Source: Ochotona curzoniae (lineage: Eukaryota > Chordata > Mammalia > Lagomorpha > Ochotonidae). Taken from it: 64,000 nt of DNA. Shown here piece by piece: positions 10,680 through 23,643 of the stretch. The translations under genes and the position numbers were made by a program. Location of the stretch: the NCBI RefSeq assembly GCF_017591425.1, contig NW_024466512.1, positions 15,751,001 through 15,815,000 on the forward strand. Direction: 5' to 3'. The notes beneath the pieces are model-generated. The model saw only the letters and a program-made list of their open reading frames with translations, ran no database searches and had not been told where the DNA came from. Position 1 is the stretch's first letter. Each line of letters begins with the position of its first letter.

Positions 10680-11520
10680 CTACACCTTGGTCAGGTTATC
10701 ACATACTTGCTATCTTATGACCCTCTTCTTATAAACACATACTTTCTTTAAATCTAATCCAGTAATCCTCAGTGATTTTCCAAAAATCCTGACGCAAATA
10801 ATGTTACCAGGTATCCTTTGAAAGAAAAATTTCCACAGTAAAATATGTTTGAGATATATCAAGTTAAAATCAACTTGATAGATTTTTTTTTTTACTTGAT
10901 AGATAGTAGTGTTTCTAGAGCTGTAAATGAATTGTGAAACTCCAGGTGGCTGACGATTTATTATGAAGCATTTTCCACTCTGTGACCAAGGAGACTGTGT
11001 GCTTGTGTATGTGTGTGAAAATGTGTTAGCACAGAGGAGAAGTGGGATTCTAAGAATATCTGGGTTAATATTTGTTGATTTAAATTTCAGATTTCCCCTG
11101 CCTACAGTGTCTGCACGAAATATACAAATGAGTAGGGTTTGTGACACAAATACAAGGCAGGTTCTCTGAACTGGGTAGACCCTCCCAGCTTTAGCTGAGA
11201 GGACAGCTCCAGGACCCTCGGGTCTCTTGATAAGAAGGCCTTCTCAGGAGAAGAAATCATTTTAGATTTCTTGATAAAGTTTCCTAAGTTTTAGGTGTTA
11301 GGAAATAATTTGAATGCTTTTAGAAACATTGTGTGAATCACAGAAGTCATGCTTGCCAACTGGATTCAGCCCACAGGCTGTAAATTTACAAACTTTAAAG
11401 GCCACACACCCATCACTTGCCACACAGTGCTTTGTGCCATCTAATATATTTTAGGATACTGTGTGGGATTGGTAAACTATGCATTACATTATATGTGTGT
11501 GATGATAACATGAATTCTTT
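10680..11520. other. Unique non-coding stretch
   Basis: No gene is recognised. The open frame of 145 codons on the minus strand (10710-11147) has a composition typical of AT-rich spacer and matches nothing I know. Confidence 0.5.
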
Positions 11521-11524
11521 CACT

Positions 11525-11705
11525 GAATAATTAGTAATCAGGCACAATGCTAAACACTCGATCTGAGGGACTTAACTGAAAATGTGCTGTATGAAGGCAT
11601 ATCTTACCTAAATTGTAAGACCAGAAAATGGAGAAATTGAGTGACATACATGGTCACTTAAGGTAGAAAGTTAGTAAGTGGTATCACAAAGCAGGGGCAA
11701 GACTT
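11525..11705 (+). mobile_element. MIR SINE (+)
   Basis: The order of MIR features is visible: 'caggcacaatgctaaacac', a region resembling 'gaaaatggagaaattgag', then 'gtcactta' and 'aaagttagtaagtggtatcac'. It is strongly diverged, as expected for an ancestral mammalian SINE. Confidence 0.7.
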
Positions 11706-12530
11706 ACACTGCGGTTGTTTGACTCCATGTCGGCATGGTTTAATTTTAACCACACATTCACAAACCACACAACATCTCTTGCATTTGGAGAACTGAATGC
11801 TAACTCTTTGAGAATGGGAACCACATCTTCTTCTACGTTGAAGTTTCTTCTGCATCGAAAGTCTTAGTAAGATAAGTGGGTGATTGCATAGCTGACTATT
11901 TATTCATCTATAGCAAAGAACGCGTAGAACTCAGCATATAGTTGCTTTTCACAAAGCAACGTCTAATAGATTCTTCACATTATTGAGTAATTGTAGAGTA
12001 GCGAAAGAAATTAGATCTCCCTGTTTGTGAATTTCATCACCAGAATTCATGCCCTTTCTATTTTCTCTTGAAATGTAATACATTTTATGGTCAACTTATT
12101 TGCCCTAAGGAAGATATATTTTAGTTTTATGAAAATATAGGGCATTAACACCTAGATTCATAAGCTGCCCCTGCTCAGGTGGTAAAGCATGTAAAAGAGA
12201 TATATAGTACTAGGAACGTAAGATGCGAGTTAATGTTCAGAAAATTGAGTATGTTTTCCAGGAGGCAAGAGCTGTTGCCAAACTAATGCTGAGCTCACCG
12301 AAGGTCTTGGCTGGTCTCCACTTGTCACCAATTTTAGAGTCTGGTTGTGAGGCTTAGAAATGGTTCTCATTTCTGCATTCAGTGCTCCAACCAATAGACT
12401 GTCATATCTGAACACAGTGCTGTGCCTGGCCACCCATGTACTCACTGTCTAATTACACCCACTCAGATACTGTCTCTCATTGCCACCCTCCCCCCCGCCG
12501 TTAAGGACCTTTACAGATGAAAGTGATATG
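11706..12530. other. Unique non-coding stretch
   Basis: No recognisable gene or repeat. A short C run lies at about 12489-12498. Confidence 0.5.
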
Positions 12531-12534
12531 ATTA

Positions 12535-12700
12535 GAAAGACTCTATGCTAGGGACTTTGTCAGATGTTTTATGTGTCTTCATTTTAAGAGGATTAGGTGA
12601 CTCGTAATGTAGCCTTCATGTAGATATACGGAGATACAGATTTATTAAATCTCCGTAAAGGTGACTTAATCATTGCCAAATTGGAAAGTGAGGAAACCAC
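12535..12700 (+). mobile_element. Probable MIR SINE (+)
   Basis: The segment runs from 'ctatgctagggactttgtcagatg' to 'aaattggaaagtgaggaaacc', with the spacing expected of a MIR. It is weak and the middle is poorly matched. Confidence 0.45.
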
Positions 12701-12709
12701 TAAATTGAG

Positions 12710-13214
12710 ATTTGGTTTAAGGTTTTTACAGCCTATTTCCAACCTTGACATAATTGAACTTTCTGGACCACCGCGGACATTGGGAGCAGTATCTGTGTGA
12801 GGGATACTGAAGAAAGCCCTGACTTTCCTCCATTTCTTGCTCAGAGCAGCTCCTCAGGACATACGTGCTGCATAAGAGGCAGGAGTGGATGGGGAAGATG
12901 TTTTTGACGTGGGAAGCAGATTTCAGCTGCTTTGTGACTAGACTCCACTCTTCTAATTCACTGACCAGTTGATTTGTTGAAACCGGTAGCATAGATGTGC
13001 CCATAGTCCCTCTGGTAGGACAGATGTGCTCAAGCGCTTACTAGCACTCTCTTGGGATGGGATGGAGATGCATAACTTTCTAGACCTGTGCGATCACTTC
13101 TGGCTGATTTAGCATTTAGGGCCGCATCAGCAGAGCCTTTGTGCAAGGGTGAGAGAACCTCAGAAGGCTGACTCTAAGCCAGGCACATTCACTACCTATA
13201 GAAACCCACAAAAT
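12710..13214. other. Unique non-coding stretch
   Basis: I see no recognisable gene or repeat here. Confidence 0.5.
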
Positions 13215-13216
13215 TG

Positions 13217-13495
13217 GAGTGGGAGTTTAGTACAGTGGTTAAGGCACCACTTTGGAATCCCACATTGAGTCTACGCTCCACTTAAATTCCAGCTTCCCAC
13301 CAAAGCACACCTGGGACGAAGCAGGGGATGGTTTAATAACTTGGGTCCTGCCCCACAGTGAGTTCCAGGTTCCGGACTTTAGAATTGTCCTTTCCTGGAT
13401 GTTGTGGGCATCTGGGGAGAAATCCAGGCGCTAACAGATCTGTTTGCTTCTCTGCCTTTTGATTGAATAAGATAAACAAATAAAAATTTAAAAAA
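13217..13495 (+). mobile_element. CSINE (+), old
   Basis: A diverged C repeat on the plus strand. The A-box region reads TAGTACAGTGGTTAAGGC (13228-13245), followed by the GGAATCCCACATTGAGTC block and a tail of AAATAAAAATTTAAAAAA. Internal deletions shorten the body. Confidence 0.85.
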
Positions 13496-13574
13496 TCCAT
13501 GAAAGAACAAATGGAGGTGGTACTTAAAACTATTTGGAATCTCTGAATCACAGAAGATCGGAGTGTGAATTAAA

Positions 13575-13622
13575 CTTATTTCATTTATTTGAAAGAGAAG
13601 GAGAGAGAGAGGGAGAGAAGAC
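13575..13622 (-). mobile_element. Possible CSINE tail fragment (-)
   Basis: The segment TTATTTCATTTATTTGAAAG followed by a (GA)-rich run resembles only the 3' tail of a C repeat on the minus strand. It could be an independent low-complexity purine run. Confidence 0.35.
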
Positions 13623-15334
13623 AGTAAATGAATTATTGCTTATGAGGTTTATCTAAAGCCCTTAACTCTTTAGCTTGAACAGATTCATTTAAAAATGAAA
13701 ATGAGACAAGAATCTTGACCAATCACCGTGGTAAGTCCTGCTCCCTGACCTTGTGGTCCCTGCTCGGGTTCAGGACTGGAATAGAGTGACACTGTAAGTG
13801 CTTACCCTGAGCATACATCAGGTCCCTGTGGCCCAGTATACAAAGAAGCCTCATCATAGGCACACAGCTGCAGGCCCTAAGATTTGCCTCTTGTAAGATT
13901 GATTAACACTTAAATGCTACAAAAATGAATAACCAGGAGACTGTAGATTCCTTTTCATTTCCCCTATAAGTGAAATGCTATGTATTCAATAAGGGTGGGA
14001 ATTGGCAGGTGTCAATTCCAAAGCAGCCTTATTAGAATGCTGACACCTAATAGAGAATCACCTGTCAATATTATGATATAGATCTTTGTCATAAAAGTAA
14101 TAAAAATTAATAGAATAAGAATGGCTAAATGAAAGTACTCAAAGTTAATGAAAATTGATAAAATAATATGCTTGAACGAAAGTAGACTACTTAACATTGA
14201 TCAAAGTTTGGAGTACAAATACCTGTCTTGGATATCTGTGTCAAGGTGACCCCTCAATCAACTGTGCCCTTTCATTCCCTAGCCTTGTGTGTGGAAGACC
14301 TGTAACATGTTTTTAACCAATAGAATATGGCAAAAATAAAGGGATTTTTTGAAGTTATTGTCATCAAAATCTTCAGATTTTGAGTTAATTGAAAGAGCAG
14401 TTTTTCTGAATGGGCCTGAAATAATCAGGTAAAAGCCTTACAAAGAGGGACTAGGGAGTCTGCTAAAAGTTAGAGTTTCTGTCTTCTGCACTCCTCAAAG
14501 TGGGGTGTCCCCAAGGCTTCAGAAATGGAAAAGAAATAGATTTCTTTCAACAACTAAGACTATAGTCTTGTGAGAAGCCGAGCATAGGACCCGATCAAAC
14601 CCTTGCGAGCTGAACATTAATTCTGTGTTCAAAGAGTTGCTGCCTTTATTCCTTGTCACCCCTCCCTGTCCTCCCCCAGCTCTCCCTCCTCCCCAGGTGT
14701 CTGATGATTCCTTACAATTGGAAAAAAGAACTAGTCAATGTTAGGAGACAGAGGGTTCCTACTCAAGACGTTGTGAGGGTTCCATTGACCAATTCACTGC
14801 CTTCTCAAAGCCCAAAAGAATACTCTTAAGTCCCCAGGACTTGGGGGCTGACGGGGCTTGGTAAGGAGTCTAGGGGAAGAGGGCTCTTGTTAAGATGGCC
14901 AAGGGGAACCCAGCCAGCTTTCAGGTGGTCAGGGCTGGGGTCACCTCTTCAGTCTAGATACGAAGGTCTGAATTAGTTTGCATGACTGTTTCTCTGAGTG
15001 GAAATTGCTTGGCAGTAGAAAGGTAGCTGTTTGATATGGGCCACTGAAGAAAATGTCATTTTTATTAGTTCACTGCATTTGTTTGATTGTAGGTTCTTGA
15101 TATGGCTGGCATAAATGGTGTATTCAGCATATGAAACGTCCTCTGCATGTTTCTAGGCTCAGGCCCCCCAAAAGCCCTGAGAAGAGTGGAATGGTAGAAT
15201 AGAAGAATCTGGGTTTTCAGACACATGTGGGTTATTGTTTGGTTCTGTTCCTTTGCTAGCTCCATGTCACCAAGCAAATTATTTATGCCTGTTTGAGCTT
15301 TATATCTTGTATTCATTTCATTTTATTATTTTTT
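13623..15334. other. Unique non-coding stretch
   Basis: No gene or repeat is recognised. Base composition shifts from AT-rich (13900-14400) to more GC-rich (14650-14960), the latter with a pyrimidine-rich run at 14655-14700. Confidence 0.5.
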
Positions 15335-15632
15335 GAGATTTATTTATTTTTATTTAAAAGGCAGAGTTACAGAGAGAGACAGAAGCTTTCCATCTGCTGG
15401 TTCATTCCCCAGATGGTCACAGATGACTTGAGTTGGGTTAATCAGAAGCTAGGAGCCAGGAGCTTCTTCTAGGTGCAGTGATCCAAGGAGTTGGGTCTTG
15501 CTCCCCTGAGTTCCCGGTCATTAGCAGGGGATTAGATTGGAAGTGGAGCAGCTGGGACTTGAACCATTATCCATATGGGATGTTGGTGCCACAGGCTGAT
15601 GCTTAGCCAACTGTGCCATGGTGCCAGTTCCT
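15335..15632 (-). mobile_element. CSINE (-), old
   Basis: A minus-strand C repeat with the tail complement GATTTATTTATTTTTATTTA near 15339, the core ATCCATATGGGATGTTGG near 15570, and the degraded head GTGCCATGGTGCC near 15615-15627. Confidence 0.9.
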
Positions 15633-15639
15633 ATACCTT

Positions 15640-17845
15640 TCATTTATAAAATATATATAATAACACCCATGTTGAAGATCAAAAGTTGCCTGTATATAAA
15701 AATACTTGTAAAGTACAAATCCTCTGTGCATGAGGTACAACCGCTTGGCAGATCGCAGTAGGAATTTAACTGATGTTTTGAGTAAAGCTAAGGGACAATT
15801 TCACTTCACAGTGTTAATATAGAAAAGCAAAGAACTTCTCAGACCCGAGAGTAAAGATGTTAATTTGCCCCAATATAGTAATACATATGTTTCACATATT
15901 TTGAGTTGGATAAGATTTCTCCAATTCTCTTTAAGGCTGTATGTATGTATAACAAAATAATAAATAGGCCTCAGAGAAATTACTTTAACTCTGTAATGGG
16001 AAAACAGGTGCTGTAGAAGGGATAAAACCTGTCAGTGGGCAGGAATTACATGCAGTCACAGCACGAAGTTATGTAGAACAGGGCCATTTTTACCTGAAAT
16101 CTTAGCAGGATGTTCTCTTTTGTTTCCAGAGAATTTTTTCCCTTGATCACAGAATAAAGAGCAGGCCTGGAATAAAAGCAGAAGGCTTCACATTGATTTC
16201 TGTCCCGTGGGAGCAGGGAGCCTCTTGATAGTGGAAGGAGGGATTCTTTAATATTCTTTCCCCTGTTTTTGTTCTCCTTTCTGATGAATTTGGCCACAGG
16301 AAAGCAGTGAATCTTACTGTCTGTGGATATAGCTGATTTCAGCAGGAGTTAAAGAATGCAGCCTCGAGAAAAAGTGAGCCAAGGAGAGAAAAATCCCATT
16401 AGGATCCTCCTCTCCATTCTTGCACTGCAGAGACGTGGGCCTTCCCGGCAGCACATCCTTAGTGACTGTGTCCGGTTGATTTTTAAATGACTTGACTGAT
16501 TGTTCGCTCCTTATTTCTCCTGGGACTTTCCCCATGTAATAGAGCTGACTCTTAGGATATTCTTCCCGAGATCATAATGTGATTGTGTATAATTCCTTTA
16601 TATATTCTCTTTATTCAATTTTACCTTTATGAAGAAGTCAATGAGGCTAAAAAAAGAAGGGAAGATAATTAGAAGATGGACTGGGCAGGAGTGGAGGCAT
16701 TGGGGGATGATGGGAGGAGAGAGAGGGGGCAGTGGTACCAGATACCAAAAGAAAGACCGAATTTGGGGAAATGACCCTCAGAATGGATTCAAGGCAATGG
16801 CTCGGTATCAGCACTGCCTGCCTGATTTTGAGCAATTTCCAGCCTTAAGATATTAACCTCAACAACCTCTGTGAGTTTGATCAGTGTTCAAGTTGCCAAC
16901 TTTAAACTGATGCTTCATCGATTGCAGAACTCTGTAGTTGTCCATGTTAGCCTGCAAAATCCTAGTTTTTAACCCTAGTGCTGCAAGGGTTGGGGTATGA
17001 GGGTGAGGAAGATACCCTCCTCGACATTGTGGCTTAGCCTGCCATCTCCCATCCTTGTTCACACTCTGCTGTGATGCTGCCTTTCAGAGTTGTGGGTTTC
17101 TAGAGGAAACACAAGAGGGCAGACATGTAGCACACAAGAGGGTCTGTGATTGCCAGAGCCAGGACGGCCAGATTCATCCCACTCTTCCTCCTTATAAAGG
17201 CAGAGATTCCAGGTGGATATTGAAAGACTTAGCGATCGTGTGGCATTTTCGGTTTCCCTTGTAAAAAGCGCTCACCAGTTGGAGAGCAATTCAAAGAACT
17301 GCTTCTTCATCTCAGGCAAGGCTTTGAACAGGCGAGTTTGGCATTACTTCGCCTTGCTACAGTATGCATGCAGATTCTTCCTTCAGGCATGCCATTGGCT
17401 CTTGGACTAGACTTCAAAATCTTCCTGGTGTGCCACAGGACCTTGCCTCCTGGGGTCCTTGTCTGCTTTTCTGGCTCCTTCTCTGGCTAGTTTTTCCTAC
17501 ATGCCATGTCCACACCATCCCTCCCCTCAAAGGTGACATCATCCTCGTGTTTGGGGGATCTATGTGCTGTTGATTTCTCCTTCACTTCTCTTTCTCTACC
17601 CAAGCCCCACTTGTTGCCAGACAGCACCCCAAACTGGTTAGAAGCGTTGCTGTCGAATCCTCCAATGGGATCTGCTCATCCAAAGCACAGAAAGCTAATC
17701 ACTGACATCAGGATTGTGGAAGAAGATGTCTTTATTGCAAAGTGCAGAGCAAGGAGCTGGGCAGCTATTGCTTAATGCCCGGGCTCCCCAAGGAGTCAGG
17801 GGTGAAGGTTCTTATGAATTCTTTTGATTAATACATTTTCTACTT
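15640..17845. other. Unique non-coding stretch
   Basis: No gene is recognised. Several short plus-strand frames occur at 17055-17775, but they overlap each other in different frames, lack splice context and match nothing I know. A purine-rich patch lies at 16640-16740. Confidence 0.5.
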
Positions 17846-17848
17846 TAC

Positions 17849-18152
17849 GGGCCCAGCATAAAAACTCAGTGGCTAAATCCTCACCTTGCATGTGCCAGGA
17901 TCCCATATGGGTGCCAGTTCATATCCTGGCTGCTCCACTTCCTATCCAGCTCCCTGCTTGTGGACTGAGAAAGCAGTAGAGGATAGCCCAAAGCCTTGGG
18001 ACCCTGCCCATGTGGGAGACCTGAAAGAATCTCCTGGCTTTGAATTGTCTGGACTCTGGCCGTTGTGGACACTTGGAGAATGAACCCATGGATGCGTCGC
18101 TCCTCCTCTCTGTAAATCTGGCTTCCAATATAAATAAATAAATATTTTAAAA
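17849..18152 (+). mobile_element. CSINE (+), intermediate age
   Basis: Full length on the plus strand, with head GGGCCCAGCATAAAAACTCA, core GGATCCCATATGGGTGCC (17899-17916) and tail AATAAATAAATATTTTAAAA. It is the first of three adjacent C repeats. Confidence 0.93.
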
Positions 18153-18162
18153 GTTCACTTTT

Positions 18163-18441
18163 TTGAAAAGGAGAATAGGGTTAAAAGAAAAAGACACGTT
18201 CTCTCTTTAGGTTCACTCCTGTAATGGCTGCAATGGCCATGTCTGAGCCAGGCTATAGCTGGGAGTCATCCATGTCTCCCTGTGGGTACAGGGGTCCAAG
18301 GACTTGGACCATGTCCTGCTGCTCTCTCAGGTGGATTAACAGTGACATGAATTGAAAGTAGAGCAGCTGGAACTTTATCTGCTTCCCATATGGATGCAAG
18401 TGCTGTCACCTGTTTTACCTGTTGCACCACAGTGTTGGCCC
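18163..18441 (-). mobile_element. CSINE (-), old
   Basis: A diverged minus-strand copy. It shows the TCACTCC, GGCTGCAATGGCC and GGGTACAGGGGTCCAAGGAC blocks in the right order, and the head complement ACCACAGTGTTGGCCC (18426-18441). Confidence 0.85.
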
Positions 18442-18446
18442 TTAGT

Positions 18447-18754
18447 AATTTTTTTGGAGAAAGGTGTGTTTATTTGGAAGGTAGAGCAAAGGGGAGAGAG
18501 AGAGCGCTTTATCCATTGGTGCATTATTTAATGGCTGCAAAAGGCAAGCCTAGGCTGGGCAAAAGCAGGAGCCAGGGACTCCAACCTGGTCTCCTATAAC
18601 AGTGACAAGAACTCAAGCACTGGGTCTTCTGCCAAGTATAGTAGCAGGGAGCTGGACTGAAAACAGAGCAGCTGGGACTGGAAACAGTACTCCCATATGG
18701 TGTGTTGGTGTTGTTAAGTGGTGGGTTAGCTTGGAGAGCCACAACCTTGGCCCC
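18447..18754 (-). mobile_element. CSINE (-), old
   Basis: The third adjacent C repeat. It shows TTTATTTGGAAGG with a GAGAGAG run, AGCAGGAGCCAGGGACTCC, the core CTCCCATATGG near 18690, and a degraded head ending GGCCCC at about 18754. Confidence 0.85.
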
Positions 18755-18759
18755 CGTGG

Positions 18760-21344
18760 TGATGACCTTCTTGTTGGCAGAGTACTGAAGTGGTGAGTAG
18801 AAGGCATCACTTAGTGAAAAACCTAGCTGAACTAGATTTTGTGGCTGACTTACTCTGGATTTAACTCATCAACTCATTAATCATGTGAATGGATTAGTAT
18901 ATTCATGAGGGTAGAGCCTCGATCACGTGTTAAAGATTCAACCCCGTCTAGCCCTTTTCTGTCTCAAAATAGTGATTGCTTTTCCAGAGGCGTTTCAGAG
19001 TGGACAAACCAGAGCAACCTTCAAAGATGTGACGTAGACTCCTATGTGTATCCTCCCTGGAGTACCGCACTTTCCAGTGTCTTGTAGGGGCATCAGTGTC
19101 CCAGGCATGCTGGAAACTCCATCTTTTCCTTGGGAAGAATAACTCTGTAAGTTACATCCATGGCATTGGAAAAGACCTGTTTAGAGCAGGGTGTGATCCA
19201 TCTGGGAATAGCCAGAGAACAACCCCAGGTATTCTAAGTGATTAGAACAATTAACATCTATGGTTTATACCACTGAAAGAAGCTTTTTTTCCAATGGGGA
19301 TCTAGTTTTCTTTTCTTTTTTTTTTTTTGGTTAGTTTGTCACCAAGGCAGTGATCTAAATGTCTCACAAATGTTTCTGGTGGCTTTCTGAGTTTATTAGG
19401 CACAAAATCAGAAATGTACACTACATTGTGCAGTTAAAACATCTTTACAAAGTCATGATCAATTTCCTGGGTACTTTGTACTTTTCCCGACATGTGTATG
19501 TGAAACATACACACACAAACACCCCTCTTATTTAGAGTGCTAGCTCACTGAGGAAGGAATATATATTTGTTTCTTCACAGCAGCAGGCACACTGCTAAAT
19601 TATGCTTATGATAGTATTTAAGCATAACAACCATGACCTGTGTCTGAGAGGCTCTTAGAGAACCTGCTTATTTTTTCTTCTCTAGTGGGTAGCTCACTGG
19701 GACTTTGAAAATCTAAGTTCAATGTAGGTTGGAAGAATGAAAAGATTCCATGGTGCCACATAGATAAAGACACATCAATTACCAATAATCTACATGAATC
19801 AAGGACATAGTAAAGGGAAGTGGGAAGAGGAAGCCCAATGGCTGTAGGAGTTACCGAATCACAGGAACTTGTTTCTAATTTGGGGAGAGAGGAGATGGTT
19901 CCAAGGGCTTTGGGAGGGAAAACGGGTCAAGAAAATTGGGAGAAATAAGTGAGTAGTCTGAAAGAAAGGCATTGGGCCCGAAGGGTGTGTGAGAACAACC
20001 GTGATGGTGGCTCTTTTTGCACACTTACTTGATGAGTTTTTATAATCTTGTTGGTTTTGGAGACACGAGGTGGTACAAAAGTGGGAGGTCATGACCCCAA
20101 CTCCTTGATCATTGCTGAGGAGGAACACAAAAAGACTAGTTGTGGCTGATAAACTCTACAATGGACTAAAATGAATCAACCAGGTTAAAACTTAGAGGTC
20201 TAGAGAGCCATTATCTTGTTTTCAGGCGTTCTCCTTGGACTCAGCCCTGGGTCTTCCAGCTCCTGCCCTCACTGCCTGTTGCACTTTCTTGGCCCTGAGG
20301 TTCTGATGTTTTCAATGGTCAGGAGTGCGAGCGTGTCTCCTTGGCTCGACTAAGGACACTATGGTTTATCTTCTCTGTCTTGGCACAGTTATGGTTTCTG
20401 TACAAGTCTTGTGTTTGAGAATGGTCTTGCTCTTGATCCTATCTATACAAAGACCAGCCTGTTAATCTCTTCCAATATTGTTTGGTCCTAAGGTCAGCTT
20501 GATAGTTCAACTGAGCAGCCCCATTCTTCTTACCCGGATACTTGTTGCAGAAGTCACAAACTATAACAGAGTACATTGGAAATAAACTTCAGTTTTGAAA
20601 TGTATTTTTTTTTCTGAATGTTCAAACAATGCAACAATTGTTTCTAACACACAATGGTTATTGAGGATGCAGGCAGCCCAGCTCATTCCCTGCTAGATGT
20701 TTTAATTAGCTTCCTTTCTGGGTCTTGCTTCTTACTGGGTATTCCTGGTTTCTGAGAAGTATGGGTAGTCTGGGGTAGATCTTGTGTTTCATTACTGGAT
20801 TCTACAAAAAATTGTTGCATTTCCAACATCTTTGGAATTACCTTGTTCGTGTGGCTTTCTTTTTTGAAATAAGTCCATGGTTATTCCTGCTTCATTATCC
20901 TCTGATTTAAAAATGTAGATGTATAATCTAGGGTCAAGATGAAATGAGAAGAGAAATCAGATTCTTAATTCTTTGAAGCAAAAATTTAGCAGGAAGTGAA
21001 CCAAGAGGAAATTATGCAATCTCAATTTAAGCTAATTTAGGTAGGACAATAGAACAGAAGGTGTATTAGCATAGGTTTTTTTTTGGTGTCTTCTTAAGGA
21101 AATTCAAAATTTGTTATTCTAAAAAAGTAATTGTAACATAATTTTAAAGGGTAATGTAGACTTCTTAAACTTCAAGTTATTTCATGGCAAAAATTTTCAT
21201 AGTAACTTGGAAAAACATAATTTATTTTAGTCAACTAAAAATAGCTGAAGAAATTAAGTTTGCCACCCGCATTAAAACTTAATATTTTTGTGTTACCTTT
21301 TCCAATAGGTATGTCCCAGAAAATATTTACACAGCACCATGGAC
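18760..21344. other. Unique non-coding stretch
   Basis: I recognise no gene. Visible items are a poly(T) run (19311-19328), an inverted repeat at 19493-19513 and an AATAAA near 20581-20586. The segment 20220-20590 is moderately GC-rich and ends in that poly(A)-signal-like site, but I could not match it to a processed pseudogene. Confidence 0.45.
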
Positions 21345-22267
21345 CATCATTTTTTTTTTAATTTATAAATTCAAAATTGTTAGCGATACAGCAAGTTCCC
21401 ATACAACCCCCAACCAGATTTCCAACCAATATTTCATATTAACAGATTTATCATAACTAACAAACTACACCCAGCTTCCTCTCATTTGCAAACACTATTC
21501 CTCTTATCCCTCCCACACTCCCAACCTTGAGTCATCAGCATTCTGTGCTCTGATGTAGCTGTGGGGTGTTTTGATTGCTTGTTTTTACATTTTGGCTCCC
21601 ATCTCTATAGAAGAATATTTAGTATTTGTCTATCTGTGCTTGCGCTTGGCTTAGTTTCCTCAACTTGGTGTCCTAAAACTTCCATCCATTCTGCTGCAAA
21701 TGAAAGGGTTCATTCTCTTTAAATGGCTTCATAGTAGTCCATTATGTGTAGATACCTTTTATTTGTCCGTTTATCTAAGGGTGGACACCTTGGTGTCACT
21801 CCACATTCAGCTCTTGTGGTTTTATAAGCATGGTGAAGCATGAATCTCTTTGATTCAGTGAGTTCGTGCCTTTGCAGTGTATACTCAGCAGTGACATTGT
21901 TGGATCATATAGCAGCTGCTTTTCTAATTCATAAAGATATTCCCATAATTCTCCACAGCTTTTGCACTCATTTATATTTCCACCAGATGTGTACAGGGGT
22001 TTTCCTTTCTCCACATCCACATCTTCACAAGTTGTTTTCAGTTTTTTGACATTTAGGTAATTTAACATTTTAGTTTTTATTTGCATTTTCCCACTGCCTA
22101 GTGATTTTAAGCATTTTTCCACATTTTTTTTTTGTCATTTATGTTTCTTGTTTTGAGAGCTATTCATTCAGGTACTTTAGCTGGGTTAAATGCTTTACTG
22201 TTGAGTTCCTTTTGAGTTGCTGATATATCCTGGATATTAATTATGTGTCAGATAAGCAGGTTGCAAA
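21345..22267 (-). mobile_element. Old L1 (-), 3' end
   Basis: On the minus strand this reads from the ORF2 end back to the 3' UTR of an L1M-type element. Clear antisense phrases are 'cttcatagtagtccattatg' (about 21728-21747), 'ttggatcatata' (21900-21911), 'tccaccagatgtgtacagg' and 'cctggatattaattatgtgtc'. It stops at an A run (about 22265-22277). Frames are broken. Confidence 0.85.
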
Positions 22268-23643
22268 AAAAAAAAAGGCATTTCTGGCTCACTTGGCGTA
22301 GGGTGCAAGATGTTTCAGGAAGGATGGAGGCACCTGCTTTCATCCACAGACTGGCTGTTGGGAGACAAATCATCCTCCATCAGGCAGCAAGTCTTTTGTT
22401 GGCACCAGCACATCTATGTGTCCCCACTGGGACAGAATGACTGTTACATGTCCCAGTGTTGTCCCTCCAGTCCCTTACTTCTCTTCTTTTTATTGGTAAA
22501 TTTTAGAATGTATTTTAAAGACAGAGAGGAGGTGAGAGAGAGAGCAAGTCAGCCAATTGGAGAGATGTATTTTATGTGTTGATCCATACCCACTCATACT
22601 TGTATCAGCCAGAGATAGGCCAGGGAGAAACCAGAAGTTTAGAACTCAATTCAGGTCTCCTGCCTAGGTGTGTGAACTACAAGGAAGAGATGAGCTCCAT
22701 GACAGGTCTACAGGTGATTTCAGATAGATATAGATATGATTTTAAGACTCCCAGGATTGGGAAATGAAACTGTTTGTGTTTCAAGGTTTTGCCTTTAACC
22801 CATAGCCTTAGGACTAAGCCCAAATCCAGAGCCCTGCTATTAAGAGCGAGTCTCACAGCAAACTCAAGCTATAGTCTTTGCTAACACTTCTTAAAAGACT
22901 AAGGGATTATCAAATAGACTCATTTGGTCAAAGCGTTTGTAGAGATACTAGAGATGTGGTCCTCCATGGCCCTACAGAGTGGATGCTGCTGATGCCTTAC
23001 AGAGAGTCCCTTGACCAGGCTGATGCTCTCTCTCCCCGCTGCTGCAGGTGCTGGTTGTTCATGGCTTGCTCTTGCACCTTCTCCACATGCTTGCCCTTGA
23101 CTGCACTAGACATGACCTGTGTCCTGTCATACAGTGCTGTTTCTACAAATACTTTGAAATGATGTCAGTCTTAGAATAAGGAGGCAGACCTTTAAATGGA
23201 ATCCTGGAGCATCTCTAGAAGCTAAATTGTCAATGAAGTGTGGAAAGTTAGTTCTGCTTTATATACATTGATTGAAGCTGTGAAGTTCCAGAAAGACAAT
23301 TCCGCAGCTTTCAAGCAAGTTTACTCTGTGTGATGTAGTTAGAACAATACCCAAGTTGGAGGCACAATTCTTTCCTCCATTTTTCTGAATGTTTTTGCTG
23401 AAGTTTGAATGAGAATAGAAAAAGTGCTGAATATTATATGGGAGACTTACCATAAAGCCAGCTCACAAGGCCATAGTAACTGTAAACAAAAAGCAAATGA
23501 TTAGAATAGCAAAAAGGGAAAGTCATTACTGCTTAAAATACCTTGACAGGTGCAGGTGGCTGACCTTCTGAGGCACACCTCTGAGAACTGTAAAAGGGGC
23601 TGCAACCTCCTGAGAAACTGCGCAGTTCTATTCTGAAGCACTG
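22268..23643. other. Mostly unique non-coding stretch
   Basis: The segment at 22500-22690 has faint C-repeat features (a GAGAGAGAG run, then CCAGAAGTTTAGAACTCAA and GGTCTCCTGC) and may be a very old minus-strand copy, but I would not insist. No gene is recognised in the remainder. Confidence 0.4.

Noticed and set aside
20220..20590. Possible processed pseudogene ending in AATAAA
   Set aside because: I found no coherent reading frame, no poly(A) tail and no flanking direct repeats.
22500..22690. Very old minus-strand C repeat
   Set aside because: Only the GA-rich run and two loose phrases fit; not enough to list as an element.
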